Positions 1 through 10,721 are shown, counted from the first letter of the stretch. The stretch is DNA of 64,000 nt from Brevibacterium sp. S22 (GCF_004745485.1 NZ_RHFG01000001.1:124001-188000); one strand, 5' to 3'. Made by a program: numbers and translations. The notes: a model not told the origin generated them from the letters alone.

Positions 1-623
1 GCGACGATATGCGAAGGCACTCCCACGCCATCGGGACCGATGCCGAACTCGTCGGCCCAATCGGCATAGGGTTTGGTGTATTCGAAGGTGAGCTCCTTGC
101 CGTCATCGGAGATCTCCGGGAAGTCCTTGATCAGCGATGCCCCGACAGTCGAGGAATCGAAGTAGACAGTCTTCGCGTCGTTCTCCTTCACCGCTCCGTC
201 GTCGTCGTTGTTCGACTCGACGGTGTTGAAGTTCGTCGACCTGCCGGCCCAGGTCAGCGCCAAGTCAGCGGCGTCGACGGGTGTGCCGTCGGACCACTTT
301 GCATCGTCGTTGAATGTGTACTTGACCTTCAGCGGATCTTCTGAGACCTGCTCCACCGTACCGAGGTTGCCGTCCTGAACTTCGAGGTTGTCGTCGTAGT
401 ACCCGAAGTTGTCGTTCATCAGGTAGGTGAGGAGGGCATTCGAGGCCGCATTTCCGTTTGCGGTCTGGGTATTCATCGATCGGAAGGACTCATTCCACCC
501 GATATTGAGTGTTGAGTTGTTCGACGACTCTTCATCATCGCCTCCGCCAGGGGGTGTGCAGGCGGTGAGCACCATTGCAGCGGCAGCCACAGAGGCGCCG
601 GCCGCGAGGAAGCGCTTGTTCAC
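1..623 (-). CDS. ABC transporter solute-binding lipoprotein, family 5 (partial)
   Basis: Binds an extracellular ligand, probably a peptide or similar solute, for an ABC importer. It is anchored outside the membrane as a lipoprotein. The gene starts at a GTG (621-623) preceded by AGGAGA on the minus strand. The N-terminus is a signal peptide with lipobox LTAC (Cys at about residue 22), then a Gly/Asp/Ser linker and the family signature KYTFNDDAKWSDGTPVDA, typical of SBP_bac_5. Only the first 207 codons lie in the window; family members are usually 500-600 aa, so the rest and any permease genes lie beyond base 1. The exact ligand cannot be told. A CRP/GlxR-like site lies about 160 bp upstream. 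Confidence 0.9.
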   Translation of the reverse strand, partial: MNKRFLAAGASVAAAAMVLTACTPPGGGDDEESSNNSTLNIGWNESFRSMNTQTANGNAASNALLTYLMNDNFGYYDDNLEVQDGNLGTVEQVSEDPLKVKYTFNDDAKWSDGTPVDAADLALTWAGRSTNFNTVESNNDDDGAVKENDAKTVYFDSSTVGASLIKDFPEISDDGKELTFEYTKPYADWADEFGIGPDGVGVPSHIV

Positions 624-781
624 GTTCTCTCCTTGTTGTTCTAGGGCGAGTCACCCTCGTACGTGCACCCCAAAACCGGAGTGCATTCCGGTCACATCCG
701 CAGCGTCGGCAGAGGCCGAAGCACATGTGACCGCGTTCATGTTTTTCACATGGATTGCATCAAAGCTAATTCACTGAGGAC

Positions 782-797
782 TGTGACCGAGTCCACA
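782..797. promoter_or_regulatory. Possible CRP/GlxR-type operator
   Basis: TGTGACCGAGTCCACA fits TGTGA-N6-TCACA with one mismatch. It lies in the 259-bp divergent intergenic space (624-882) between the solute-binding lipoprotein and the PH-domain gene. The same space holds a 9-bp inverted repeat CGGTCACAT/ATGTGACCG (689-697 and 725-733). GlxR-type cAMP regulators commonly control uptake genes in actinobacteria; the link here is inference. Confidence 0.4.
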
Positions 798-882
798 TAA
801 TGAGCAAATTTCGCAATCGTTACCGTTTCGAGACTAAGAGAACAGACAACTTTTGCTCAGTCTCAGTGGATAGGATGAACAG

Positions 883-1467
883 GTGGCTGACAGTGAGATA
901 GATCGCAATGACACCGAGCCGACCGTCGTGCGGACGACGAGCTCGACGGCTCTGTTCTTCATCGTCGGCGGGCTCTGCGCCTTGGGTGTGATCTCCATCG
1001 TCTTCGGCGATTTCACACTGCGCGGACTCGCCGCCGCTGGCATCCCGCTGGCCGTCGGCACCTTGGTCTTCGTCTTCTACCGGTATCCCCGTGTCGAGCT
1101 GCACCGCCGGCAGATCGTCTTGGTCAATCCCCTGCAGACCGTGACGATCCCATGGAACCTCGTCGACGGCTTTGAGACCCACTTCGGTCTCAGCGTGCGC
1201 ACTCATGCGAAGAAGTTCGCCTCATGGCCGCTGGCCGGCAAGGGCAAGAAGTGGGAGAAGGACGAGCACGGTATCCGCCGGCTGGTCGAGGATCCCAACC
1301 CGGCCGTCGACACCGTGCTCGAACGCTATTCGGCTCTCAGCGACGAAGAGCTGGCCAACCCAGGCGGGCAGCGCAGGGTCGAGACGAGATGGAACATCGG
1401 CATCGTCGCCGTGGGACTCCTCGCCATCGCGTGGGCGCTCATCGGCTTCGCCGCACTGCCGAGCTGA
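883..1467 (+). CDS. PH-domain-like membrane protein
   Basis: Membrane protein of 194 aa with no known enzymatic role. Two hydrophobic segments near residues 22-42 and 45-63 are followed by a stretch (VELHRRQIVLVNPLQTVTIPW) that looks like the start of a bacterial PH domain, as in small actinobacterial bPH proteins. A third hydrophobic segment lies at the C-terminus (about 172-190). The GTG start is supported by TAGGAT at 871-876, six bases before it, so the transcript is probably leaderless. It stands alone between a divergent transporter gene and a convergent MBL hydrolase. Function unknown. Confidence 0.75.
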   Translation: MADSEIDRNDTEPTVVRTTSSTALFFIVGGLCALGVISIVFGDFTLRGLAAAGIPLAVGTLVFVFYRYPRVELHRRQIVLVNPLQTVTIPWNLVDGFETHFGLSVRTHAKKFASWPLAGKGKKWEKDEHGIRRLVEDPNPAVDTVLERYSALSDEELANPGGQRRVETRWNIGIVAVGLLAIAWALIGFAALPS

Positions 1468-1518
1468 GGAACTCTCTGAAGGCTCTCACCATCGTCTGAA
1501 GCCTGCGCAGGACCGCGG

Positions 1519-2172
1519 TCACCACCCGCGTTCGCGCCACTCCCCCAGTTTCGGGCGCTCGTCACCCAGAGTCGTCGAGTCTCCATGCCCGGGCAGAACG
1601 AGCGTCTCATCCGGAAGCTCACCGAAGATCCGATCTTCGAGGTCGTCCATCAGAGATGTGAAGTCCTCGGCCGACCAGGTCTTGCCCGGTCCGCCTGGGA
1701 ACAGCGAATCGCCGGAGAACAGGATCGTCTTTCCCCCGTCACGAAGGAGCAGCGCTGTCGAGCCGGGAGTGTGTCCGCGCAGTCCGATGGCCTGGAGGAC
1801 GAATCCGCCGAAGTCCCCGACGTCGAGGTGATCGACGGAGTGCGCGATCTCTACGCCTTCCGCCTCGGTGATGGCGGCCGCGTCCGCGGCACCGGCGATG
1901 GTCATCGCCTCCGGATAGTTCGCCGAGGTGGCCTGCAGAGCCCGGATATGATCCCAATGCTGGTGCGTGGTGATGATCGCCCGCAGAGTCGGCTCGGCTT
2001 CGGTGTCCTGGGCGCCGGAGCTGATGAGATCGGCGATCCCATCGGCATCATCAGCGGCATCGATGAGCACCTGGGAACCGGTCTCCCTGCCTGTGAGCAG
2101 GTAGACGTTGTTCGCCATCTCGGAGACCGCAATAGATCGGATGACGACGTGCTCGGTTTCGATCGTGTTCAT
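1519..2172 (-). CDS. MBL-fold metallo-hydrolase
   Basis: Probable cytoplasmic zinc hydrolase of the glyoxalase II-like metallo-beta-lactamase fold, 217 aa. The metal motif is TTHQHWDH (HxHxDH). Further ligands are in GLRGHTPGS, FSGDSLFPGG and VLPGHGDS. The start at 2172 (MNTIETEH) is chosen because GAGGAG lies eight bases upstream; an ATG 15 bases earlier has no ribosome site. It resembles actinobacterial MBL hydrolases annotated as hydroxyacylglutathione hydrolase-like, but the thiol substrate cannot be inferred. The next gene on the strand (OYE) ends 120 bp upstream. Confidence 0.85.
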   Translation of the reverse strand: MNTIETEHVVIRSIAVSEMANNVYLLTGRETGSQVLIDAADDADGIADLISSGAQDTEAEPTLRAIITTHQHWDHIRALQATSANYPEAMTIAGAADAAAITEAEGVEIAHSVDHLDVGDFGGFVLQAIGLRGHTPGSTALLLRDGGKTILFSGDSLFPGGPGKTWSAEDFTSLMDDLEDRIFGELPDETLVLPGHGDSTTLGDERPKLGEWRERGW

Positions 2173-2291
2173 TTCCGTACTCCTCAATCTGTTCTGTCTC
2201 GGCTCGATGTCTTCTGTCTGGGCGAATGGTTCGGTGATGGCTGGTCGGGTGCCCCGATCGCTGCGGAGCGTCCGCAGCGATCACGGATGGA

Positions 2292-3362
2292 TCACCAGGA
2301 TCCGCGCGTGTACTGCGGAGGGTAGGGTCCGGGTTCGACGCCGAGCACGTGGGCGGCGCGCTGTGGCCATGAGGGTTCGCGCAGAGCGGCTCTGGCCATG
2401 AAGATCGCATCGGCCTGACCCGTGCTGAGGATGGTCTCGGCCTGCTTCGGGTCGGTGATGAGTCCCACGGCTCCGGTCGGGACGCCTTCTGCCCGAATCG
2501 CTGCGGCCAGGGACACCTGGTAACCGGGACCGATGGGGATCCGCACCGGATAGTTGCCGCCCGAGGAGACGTCGATGAGGTCGACTCCGGCTTCAGACAG
2601 AGTACGGCTGACCTCGGCGGCCTCGGCGACGTCGAAACCGCCGTCGGTCCATTCGCTCGCCGAGATGCGCACGAACACCGGCACATCGTCTCCGACTTCG
2701 GCGCGCACCGCGGCATAGACCTCGTGCAGCAGTCGAGACCGTCCGGCGAGGTCGCCGCCGTATTCGTCGCTGCGCTGATTCGACAGCGGGGACAGGAACG
2801 AATGGAGCAGGTAGCCGTGAGCGGAGTGGAGCTCGACGAGATCGAAACCGGCGTCGATCGAACGACGGGCCGCAGCGGCGAAGGCGGCGACCACCTCGGC
2901 GATATCGTCCTTGGTCATCTCCGCAGGCTCGGCGAGCTTCGGATAGGCGATGGGGCTGGCGCCGAACGTCGGCCACCCGCCCTCGGACTCGGGCACGCTG
3001 CCCTTCGGTTCACCGGTGAAGGGACGATAGGTGCTCGCCTTGCGGCCGGCGTGAGCGAGCTGGATGCCGATGACGCTGCCCTGGGAGTGGACGAAGTCGA
3101 CGACCGCCGACCAGGAGTCGGCCTGATCGTCGTTCCAGATCCCGGCGTCCTGCGGTGAGATGCGCCCTTCGGGGACGACGGCCGAGGCCTCTGTGAGGAT
3201 GAGTCCGAATCCGCCCTGCGCTCGGGCACCGAGGTGGACGAGGTGCCACGGGCCGGGCATTCCGTCTTCGGCTTCGCAGGAGTACTGGCACATCGGGGCC
3301 AGCCAGATGCGGTTGGGAATCTCGGTCCCCCGCAGAGTCAGCGGTTCGAACAGCTCAGTCAT
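2292..3362 (-). CDS. NADH:flavin oxidoreductase (Old Yellow Enzyme, YqjM/NamA-like)
   Basis: FMN-dependent ene-reductase of 356 aa that reduces activated C=C bonds with NAD(P)H. A TIM barrel spans the whole protein. Recognisable are the N-terminal LTLRGTEIPNRIWLAPMCQYS (FMN site, Cys as in YqjM-type enzymes), QLAHAGRKAS, the active-site ELHSAHGYLLHSFLSPLSN and the phosphate-binding GAVGLITDP. The start MTELFEPLTLRG at 3362 matches the family N-terminus; the ribosome site is weak. It lies 28 bp downstream of the SLC13 transporter on the same strand, so co-transcription is likely. Physiological substrate unknown. Confidence 0.92.
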   Translation of the reverse strand: MTELFEPLTLRGTEIPNRIWLAPMCQYSCEAEDGMPGPWHLVHLGARAQGGFGLILTEASAVVPEGRISPQDAGIWNDDQADSWSAVVDFVHSQGSVIGIQLAHAGRKASTYRPFTGEPKGSVPESEGGWPTFGASPIAYPKLAEPAEMTKDDIAEVVAAFAAAARRSIDAGFDLVELHSAHGYLLHSFLSPLSNQRSDEYGGDLAGRSRLLHEVYAAVRAEVGDDVPVFVRISASEWTDGGFDVAEAAEVSRTLSEAGVDLIDVSSGGNYPVRIPIGPGYQVSLAAAIRAEGVPTGAVGLITDPKQAETILSTGQADAIFMARAALREPSWPQRAAHVLGVEPGPYPPQYTRGSW

Positions 3363-3390
3363 GCCATCAGTCTGCCAGTTCCGCTCGTCC

Positions 3391-5016
3391 TCAGACAGCG
3401 ATCCCGAATACCGGAACGGCGAGCAGATACACCGTGGCGGTGATGAGCACGATGCCGATGACATTGAGCCACAGCCCGCCCTTGACCATCTGCGCCACGG
3501 TGACATATCCCGAGCCGAACGCCACCGCGTTGGGTGGGGTCGCGACCGGCAGCATGAACGCGCACGTCGCGGCCAGGGCAACGGGAATCGTCAGCAGCAG
3601 CGGGTCGAGGCTGAGGCCCATGGCCACTCCGCCGACGACCGGAACGAACGTCGCCGCGGTTGCGGTATTCGAGGTCAATTCTGTGAGGAAGAGGATGATT
3701 GCCGCGAAGATCGCAACGACGAGCATTGTCGGAAGAACCCCGAGACCACTGGTGGTCTTGCCGATCCATTCGGTCAGGCCCGAATCCGAGAACTGTGCGG
3801 AGAGAGCGAGCCCGCCGCCGAAGAGCAGGAGGACTCCCCAGGGCAGCTTCTCCGCCGTCGCCCAGTCGAGGAGCCGAACTCCCCGGTTTGCTCCGCCGGG
3901 GATGAGGAAGAGCAGGAGCCCCACGACCATGGCGATGCCTTCGTCGCTGATCGGCGGCTCGTCAAAGATCAGCGGCAGCGAGATCCAACTGACGGCGGCA
4001 AGGACGAACATCGCGAGCACGAGCTTCTCACCTGTGGACATGGGGCCGAGTTTGGCAAGTTCATCGCGGATGAGCTCACGCCCTCCGGGAATCCTGTCGA
4101 TCTCCGGTCTGAACAGTACCTTGACCAAGAGGAACCAGGCGATGGCCATCATCACCACCGACAGGGGCACACCGACGATCATCCACTGGCCGAAGCCGAT
4201 GGAGATGTCGTAGTTGTCTTTGAGATAGCCGACGAGGAAGAGATTGGGAGGAGTGCCGATGATGGTGCCCAGCGACCCGATCGACGCGGAGTAGGCGATG
4301 CCGAGCATGAGCGCGGTGCCGAAGTTCGACTTCACGACCGCGCCGATGCCGGTGTCATCGCCGCCGTCGCTCGGTCTGTCGGCAGCGCCGACGGCGTCTT
4401 CTGTCCCGTCTCCGTCAGGATCCGCCGTTTTGTTGAAGGCGGTGCCCACAACCTTCGACACGATCATGAGCACCGACATGCCGATCGGCAACATCATCAC
4501 TGCGGTCGCCGTATTCGACACCCACATCGAGATGAACCCGGTGGCGATCATGAAGCCAGCGATCATCGGTCCTGGCCGGTCACCCATGATGCTCAGCGTC
4601 ACGAGTGCGATGCGACGGTGCAGATTCCACCGCTGCATCGCCAGGGCGATGAGGAAGCCGCCGAGGAAGAGGAAGATGATCGGATTCCCGTACGAGGCGC
4701 CGACGGTCTCCATCTCGACGTCCGTGCCGAACACGGGGAACGCCACGAGCGGAACGAGGGAGGTCGCTGCGATCGGCAGCGCTTCCGTCATCCACCAGGC
4801 CGCCATGAGCACCGCGACCGCCGCGGTCAGTTTGGCACCATGCCCGATATCGGCAGGCATGATCGCATAGATCAGAGTGGAGAAGATGAGGCCGAGCAGG
4901 AACCCGGTCCACCTGATTCGCAGGGTGGTGCGGCTGATTCCGGGTTCTCGTTCCCCGGGAGAGCGCAGGTCGACCTCGGTGGATGTGAAATCAGGGGAAC
5001 TCGGGCGCGGGGACAT
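3391..5016 (-). CDS. SLC13/DASS-family anion (di/tricarboxylate) symporter
   Basis: Integral membrane transporter, 541 aa with about 11-12 hydrophobic segments, predicted to import di- or tricarboxylates with Na+. The two paired SNT substrate/sodium motifs of the family are present (VSNTATAVMMLP near residue 160 and TSNTATAATFVP in the second half). A hydrophilic Asp-rich loop (NKTADPDGDGTEDA) separates the halves. The ATG at 5016 is preferred over a GTG six bases upstream because GAGGAG is five bases before it. Substrate (succinate, malate, citrate or sulfate) is not decided by sequence. Followed closely by the OYE gene. Confidence 0.92.
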   Translation of the reverse strand: MSPRPSSPDFTSTEVDLRSPGEREPGISRTTLRIRWTGFLLGLIFSTLIYAIMPADIGHGAKLTAAVAVLMAAWWMTEALPIAATSLVPLVAFPVFGTDVEMETVGASYGNPIIFLFLGGFLIALAMQRWNLHRRIALVTLSIMGDRPGPMIAGFMIATGFISMWVSNTATAVMMLPIGMSVLMIVSKVVGTAFNKTADPDGDGTEDAVGAADRPSDGGDDTGIGAVVKSNFGTALMLGIAYSASIGSLGTIIGTPPNLFLVGYLKDNYDISIGFGQWMIVGVPLSVVMMAIAWFLLVKVLFRPEIDRIPGGRELIRDELAKLGPMSTGEKLVLAMFVLAAVSWISLPLIFDEPPISDEGIAMVVGLLLFLIPGGANRGVRLLDWATAEKLPWGVLLLFGGGLALSAQFSDSGLTEWIGKTTSGLGVLPTMLVVAIFAAIILFLTELTSNTATAATFVPVVGGVAMGLSLDPLLLTIPVALAATCAFMLPVATPPNAVAFGSGYVTVAQMVKGGLWLNVIGIVLITATVYLLAVPVFGIAV

Positions 5017-5120
5017 TCTCACTCCTCATCGAGCAGGTTTGCCTGTGCTTTGGCACAGCCTACTCCAGAAGTGGTCTCACCATCGACAGAGGAGCCCTTG
5101 ACCCGTGGGCGCAAGCGTTC

Positions 5121-5888
5121 CTACAGCTGGCCGCAGAACTCCTGGATATGGTCGGCGACGATCTCGGGGTGTTCGACCATCGACAGGTGCGCCGAGTCCG
5201 GGATCGTGACGAAGTGCGCGCCCTCGATCTGCTGGGCCATCTCTGACATCGCCTCCGGGGTGCAGCCGGGGTCCTGGGCCCCGGCCACGACCAGCGTCGG
5301 GGTGCTGATCGAACCGAGCTTTCCGCTCAGATCGTAGGTCTTCAGCGCCGAGGCGGCCGCGCTGTAGACCTCATCATCGACCAGCGCGAGGTCGGAGAGG
5401 ATGAGGTGACCGGTGGCGATGTCCTCGCCGAGGAATCCGGCGGCGAACCACCGGTCGGCGGTGTCATCGACGATGCTCCGGGTTCCGTCGGCGCGGACTT
5501 GGCCGATGCGTTCGTCCCATGACTCCGGGGTGCCGAACTTCTCGGCAGTCGCGCAGGCGATGAGTCCTGTCAGGACGTCGGGATGGTTCAGTGCCAGAGT
5601 CAGACCGACAGCGCCGGAGATCGAGACTCCGCAGTAGGCGAAGGACTCGACCCCGACCTCGGCGAGGGACTCGACGACACCGGAAGCCAGCGCTTCGACT
5701 GTCAGCGGGGCGGCCGATCCACCGTTGGCCACGGTGTGCCCCGGAAGGTCGGTGAGGTAGATCTGATAGTCGTCGGCCAAGCGTGCGGCTACGGGCGTCC
5801 ACAAGGGCATCCGTGTGCCCAGAGCGTTGCCGAAGACGAGGACGGGAGAACCGGGATTGTCGTTGAAGGCACGGACGGCGATGCGCAT
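5121..5888 (-). CDS. Alpha/beta hydrolase, 3-oxoadipate enol-lactonase-like
   Basis: Alpha/beta-hydrolase of 255 aa close in layout to PcaD, which hydrolyses 3-oxoadipate enol-lactone in protocatechuate degradation. The nucleophile elbow is CGVSISGAVG (GxSxG), the acid lies in AGAQDPGCTPE and the histidine in DSAHLSMVEHP. The start has a strong AAGGAGCCTCC site. No other beta-ketoadipate genes are nearby, so pathway membership is inference; it may act on another ester or lactone. Confidence 0.82.
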   Translation of the reverse strand: MRIAVRAFNDNPGSPVLVFGNALGTRMPLWTPVAARLADDYQIYLTDLPGHTVANGGSAAPLTVEALASGVVESLAEVGVESFAYCGVSISGAVGLTLALNHPDVLTGLIACATAEKFGTPESWDERIGQVRADGTRSIVDDTADRWFAAGFLGEDIATGHLILSDLALVDDEVYSAAASALKTYDLSGKLGSISTPTLVVAGAQDPGCTPEAMSEMAQQIEGAHFVTIPDSAHLSMVEHPEIVADHIQEFCGQL

Positions 5889-5984
5889 GGAGGCTCCTTG
5901 AGAACTTGAGGTGCGTCGGAAATTCGACTGGATGTGACGGAAGTCGACGAGCTGGATGCGACGGGGAAGCTGTGTCGGGATCGG

Positions 5985-6626
5985 TCAGGAGTCTGTCGTT
6001 GAAAGCCTACCGTCGGAGTACTCGAGATAACAGCTCGGGCACAGTGATTCATAGGTCACAGTGTTGCCGTCGATGGCGACCTGATCGCCGTCGAAGATGA
6101 ACCGTCCGTCCACGAGCCGGCCGTTGAACATGGCCTTGCGACCGCAGCGACAGATCGTCTTGAGCTCCTCGAGGGTATGGGCGATCTCGAGCAGCCGGGC
6201 CGATCCGGGGAACGCCTTCGTCTGGAAGTCCGTGCGGATTCCGTAGCACATCACCGGCACCGAGGCATTCGTAGCGATGCGCATCAGCGAATCCACTTGG
6301 ACAGGGGTGAGGAACTGCGCCTCGTCGATGAGCAGGCACGAGACCGGGACCTTCGGAGCGTCGATGGACTCGATGAGGGCATCGTGGTCGACGTAGTCCG
6401 CATGTTCGGCATAGATCGTCTCAACGTCGCCGTCGGCGGGGATGACGAAGTCGACCTCTCGAGTGACTCCCAGCCGGGACACGATCTGCGATGCTCCCTT
6501 GGTGTCGATGAGCGGTTTGGCCAGCAGGACCCGCTGACCGCGCTCCTCATAGTTGAAGGCCGCCTGCAGCAGAGCGGTCGACTTGCCCGAATTCATCGCT
6601 CCGTACCGGAAGTAGAGTTTGGCCAC
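5985..6626 (-). CDS. tdk: Thymidine kinase 1 (type II, E. coli Tdk-like)
   Basis: Phosphorylates thymidine to dTMP with ATP (salvage). It is 213 aa, normal for a tetrameric type II enzyme. The P-loop is GAMNSGKS, the Walker B segment LLIDEAQFL with the catalytic Glu, and the zinc site CRCG...CPSC near the C-terminus. FRYGAMNSGKSTALLQ, VMCYGIRTDF and LEELKTICRCGRKA place it in the E. coli/enterobacterial subfamily. The start is GTG with GAGG upstream. Divergent from icd. A second type II enzyme of the Bacillus-like subfamily is encoded at 60223-60852. Confidence 0.93.
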   Translation of the reverse strand: MAKLYFRYGAMNSGKSTALLQAAFNYEERGQRVLLAKPLIDTKGASQIVSRLGVTREVDFVIPADGDVETIYAEHADYVDHDALIESIDAPKVPVSCLLIDEAQFLTPVQVDSLMRIATNASVPVMCYGIRTDFQTKAFPGSARLLEIAHTLEELKTICRCGRKAMFNGRLVDGRFIFDGDQVAIDGNTVTYESLCPSCYLEYSDGRLSTTDS

Positions 6627-6720
6627 TGTCGTCCTCTTTCTGTTGTCCGTGCCGACACAGAAGACTACCGGGTGCCGACGTCAGATGTGAGCACCATCAT
6701 CGGCCTGACCCGACTGCTGA

Positions 6721-9012
<2,292 letters not shown>

Positions 9013-9036
9013 CCCACTGCTCGACACCAACTGAGG

Positions 9037-9067
9037 AAGAGTCCCGGCAGCCCCTGCCGGGACTCTT
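9037..9067 (+). terminator. Intrinsic terminator of icd
   Basis: A perfect 14-bp stem AAGAGTCCCGGCAG/CTGCCGGGACTCTT with a CCC loop lies 24 bp after the icd stop and runs into TCT. It isolates icd from lapA. Confidence 0.9.
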
Positions 9068-9103
9068 TCTGCAAACCACCCTGGTTCTGCAATCCACCCT
9101 GGT
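9068..9103. repeat. 18-bp tandem duplication after the icd terminator
   Basis: TCTGCAAACCACCCTGGT at 9068-9085 is repeated at 9086-9103 with one substitution. It fills the gap between the terminator and the lapA promoter. No function is evident. Confidence 0.8.
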
Positions 9104-9132
9104 GCGCCCCATCAGCAGTTATGATGGGGCGC

Positions 9133-9624
9133 ATGAGTACTCAAGACCCGCGTGGCGATTCGCAGACGCCCGAAGAGCTCCTGGCCGAAACCGATGCAGT
9201 CCTCGGCAGCGATACTCCCGCGACGGGCGAGGCCGCCGCTGCAGACAAGACTCGGGAGATCTCCCCACACGAATCAGCTGAACAGACTCAGCCTCCGGCC
9301 GGACATACCGACGAACAGTCACAGCCTCCGGCCGGACACACCGGTGAGCTGCCGTCGACGAAGGCCGGTTCCGGAATGTCGGCGGGCATGTGGGTCTCGC
9401 TCATCCTCGGCGCCGTCATCGTCGTCCTGCTGCTCATCTTCATTCTGCAGAACAATGTCCCCGCCGAGTTCAAGTACTTCGGCTGGCAGTTCGAACTGCC
9501 TCTGGGCGTGGCTATGCTCTTCGCAGCCATCGGCGGCATCCTCATCGCCGGGATCATCGGGTCGGTGCGGATCTACATCCTGGGCCGCAAGCTGAAGAAG
9601 ATCAACAAGGCCCTGGGCCGCTGA
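9133..9624 (+). CDS. LapA-domain (DUF1049) membrane protein
   Basis: Small inner-membrane protein of 163 aa. The hydrophilic N-terminal half carries two copies of QPPAGHT(D/G)E. Then come two transmembrane segments (about residues 83-105 and 118-140) around the LapA signature LQNNVPAEFKYFGWQFELPLGVAML, and a basic tail GRKLKKINKALGR. LapA/LapB act together in LPS control in Gram-negatives; the role in actinobacteria is unknown. The start at 9133 is chosen because TATGAT (9120-9125) sits seven bases upstream, which also explains why two nearer ATGs are part of the promoter. It ends 3 bp before the PPTase gene, so the two are probably co-transcribed. Confidence 0.85.
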   Translation: MSTQDPRGDSQTPEELLAETDAVLGSDTPATGEAAAADKTREISPHESAEQTQPPAGHTDEQSQPPAGHTGELPSTKAGSGMSAGMWVSLILGAVIVVLLLIFILQNNVPAEFKYFGWQFELPLGVAMLFAAIGGILIAGIIGSVRIYILGRKLKKINKALGR

Positions 9625-9627
9625 ACG

Positions 9628-10272
9628 ATGGCGCACCACCCCAGCTTCACCGAACTGTCCACCGAGCTGCCCGTGACTCTCATCCTCGCCGATACTTCGG
9701 CTGAGGCGGCGTGGGCACGCGACGACGCTTCCGTCCTCACCGAGCAGGAACGCAACTATGCACAGGAATTCGACGCCGAGGCGGCCGTGACCTGGTCAGC
9801 CGGTCGTGTCGTCCTCCGCCATGTGCTCGGAGCACATCTGGACCGGGATCCCGCTGCGATCGAGATCCGCCTCGATTCGGCGGGCAAACCACGCCACGAT
9901 GAATGTGAGTTCTCGGTGTCTCGGTCTCGACGCCTCGTTCTCGTCGCCGTCGCCGACGACCCGGTCGGGCTCGACATCGAAGCGGTCCCCGAACGAGATG
10001 TCGCCCTCGAGGCTGTGCATCTGCTCCACAAAGATGAGCGGGCCGAGCTCGAGGCCTTGTCCGACGAGGACTTCGCCGCTGGGTTCGTCCGCGTGTGGGC
10101 GCGCACCGAGGCCTTCCTCAAAGCGCTGAGCACGGGCCTGGCTCGCGATCCCGGTCTCGACTACATCGGCGCCGGGCCGCACCCGAACTCACCGCATCCG
10201 GACGTCGACATCCACGACCTCGAGGCTGGCATTCCGGACGGTCATATCGCTGCGATCGCGTTCAATCGCTGA
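9628..10272 (+). CDS. 4'-phosphopantetheinyl transferase (Sfp type)
   Basis: Transfers 4'-phosphopantetheine from CoA to a serine of carrier proteins. It is 214 aa, the usual length for Sfp/PptT-like enzymes. Motifs in order are GKPRHDECEFSVSRSR (P1/P2 region), VGLDIEAVPERD (GxDIE, Mg2+ ligands) and FVRVWARTEAFLKA (WxxxEAxxK). Placed 3 bp after lapA. No PKS/NRPS gene is in the window, so the target carrier (fatty acid, siderophore or other) lies elsewhere; the siderophore uptake genes at 39-46 kb do not prove local synthesis. Confidence 0.88.
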   Translation: MAHHPSFTELSTELPVTLILADTSAEAAWARDDASVLTEQERNYAQEFDAEAAVTWSAGRVVLRHVLGAHLDRDPAAIEIRLDSAGKPRHDECEFSVSRSRRLVLVAVADDPVGLDIEAVPERDVALEAVHLLHKDERAELEALSDEDFAAGFVRVWARTEAFLKALSTGLARDPGLDYIGAGPHPNSPHPDVDIHDLEAGIPDGHIAAIAFNR

Positions 10273-10331
10273 CTGTCTCTCCGCGCTGGCTTTCACCCCG
10301 CGCTGACTTTCACTCCGCGCTGACTTTCTCT
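10264..10331. repeat. 17-bp tandem repeat, four units
   Basis: Units of exactly 17 bp start at 10264, 10281, 10298 and 10315. The last three are CCGCGCTG(G/A)CTTTC(A/T)C(C/T); the first is degenerate and overlaps the end of the PPTase gene. It leads directly into the CGATCAAGC array. Confidence 0.75.
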
Positions 10332-10343
10332 TCGCAGAGTCAC

Positions 10344-10721
10344 GCCGATCAAGCATTGCCGCGTCTGACCGCCCGCCGCACACGTTCACACCACAAACTA
10401 CCCGCCGATCAAGCCTCGCCGCGGAAATATGCCCGTAGACGACCACAAATCCGCGGCAGCGCTTGATCGGCAGGAATCATGCGGCGCCGAACAGGTGTTC
10501 TGGGACGGCTGTTCGCCGAGACCGGACCGTTCGCGCCGATCAAGCATTGCCGCGTCTGACAGCCCGCCGCGCACGTTCACACCACAAACTCTGCGCCGAT
10601 CAAGCATTGCCGCGGAAATATGCCCGTAAACGACCACAAATCCGCGGCGACGCTTGATCGACAGTGAGAATGTGCGGCACCGCTTGATCGACGGCGGAGC
10701 ATGTGCAGCGGAGCTTGATCG
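10344..10721. repeat. Intergenic array of a CGATCAAGC composite motif in both orientations
   Basis: Eight copies of CGATCAAGC lie in 376 bp: four on the plus strand (10346, 10406, 10537, 10597) and four inverted (starting 10461, 10652, 10682, 10713). Most copies share an 11-3-6 layout, GCCGATCAAGC-N3-GCCGCG. Two blocks (10344-10471 and 10535-10662) are near-identical direct repeats offset by exactly 191 bp; each holds two direct copies 60 bp apart and an inverted copy 55 bp on. Two further inverted copies follow at about 30-bp steps. The 470-bp gap lies between two converging genes, so it is not a promoter region. No gene is supported in it. Confidence 0.9.

Noticed and set aside
3160..5337. 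Long plus-strand open frame (725 codons) across OYE and SLC13
   Set aside because: It is antisense to two clear genes; composition rich in Arg/His/Glu/Asp without any domain, typical of shadow frames in GC-rich DNA.
10344..10721. CRISPR array
   Set aside because: Repeats are in both orientations, with spacings of 60, 55, 30 and 191 and repeated intervening sequence; no cas genes.
10344..10721. Iteron-type replication origin
   Set aside because: No Rep or DnaA gene, no DnaA boxes and no AT-rich stretch nearby.
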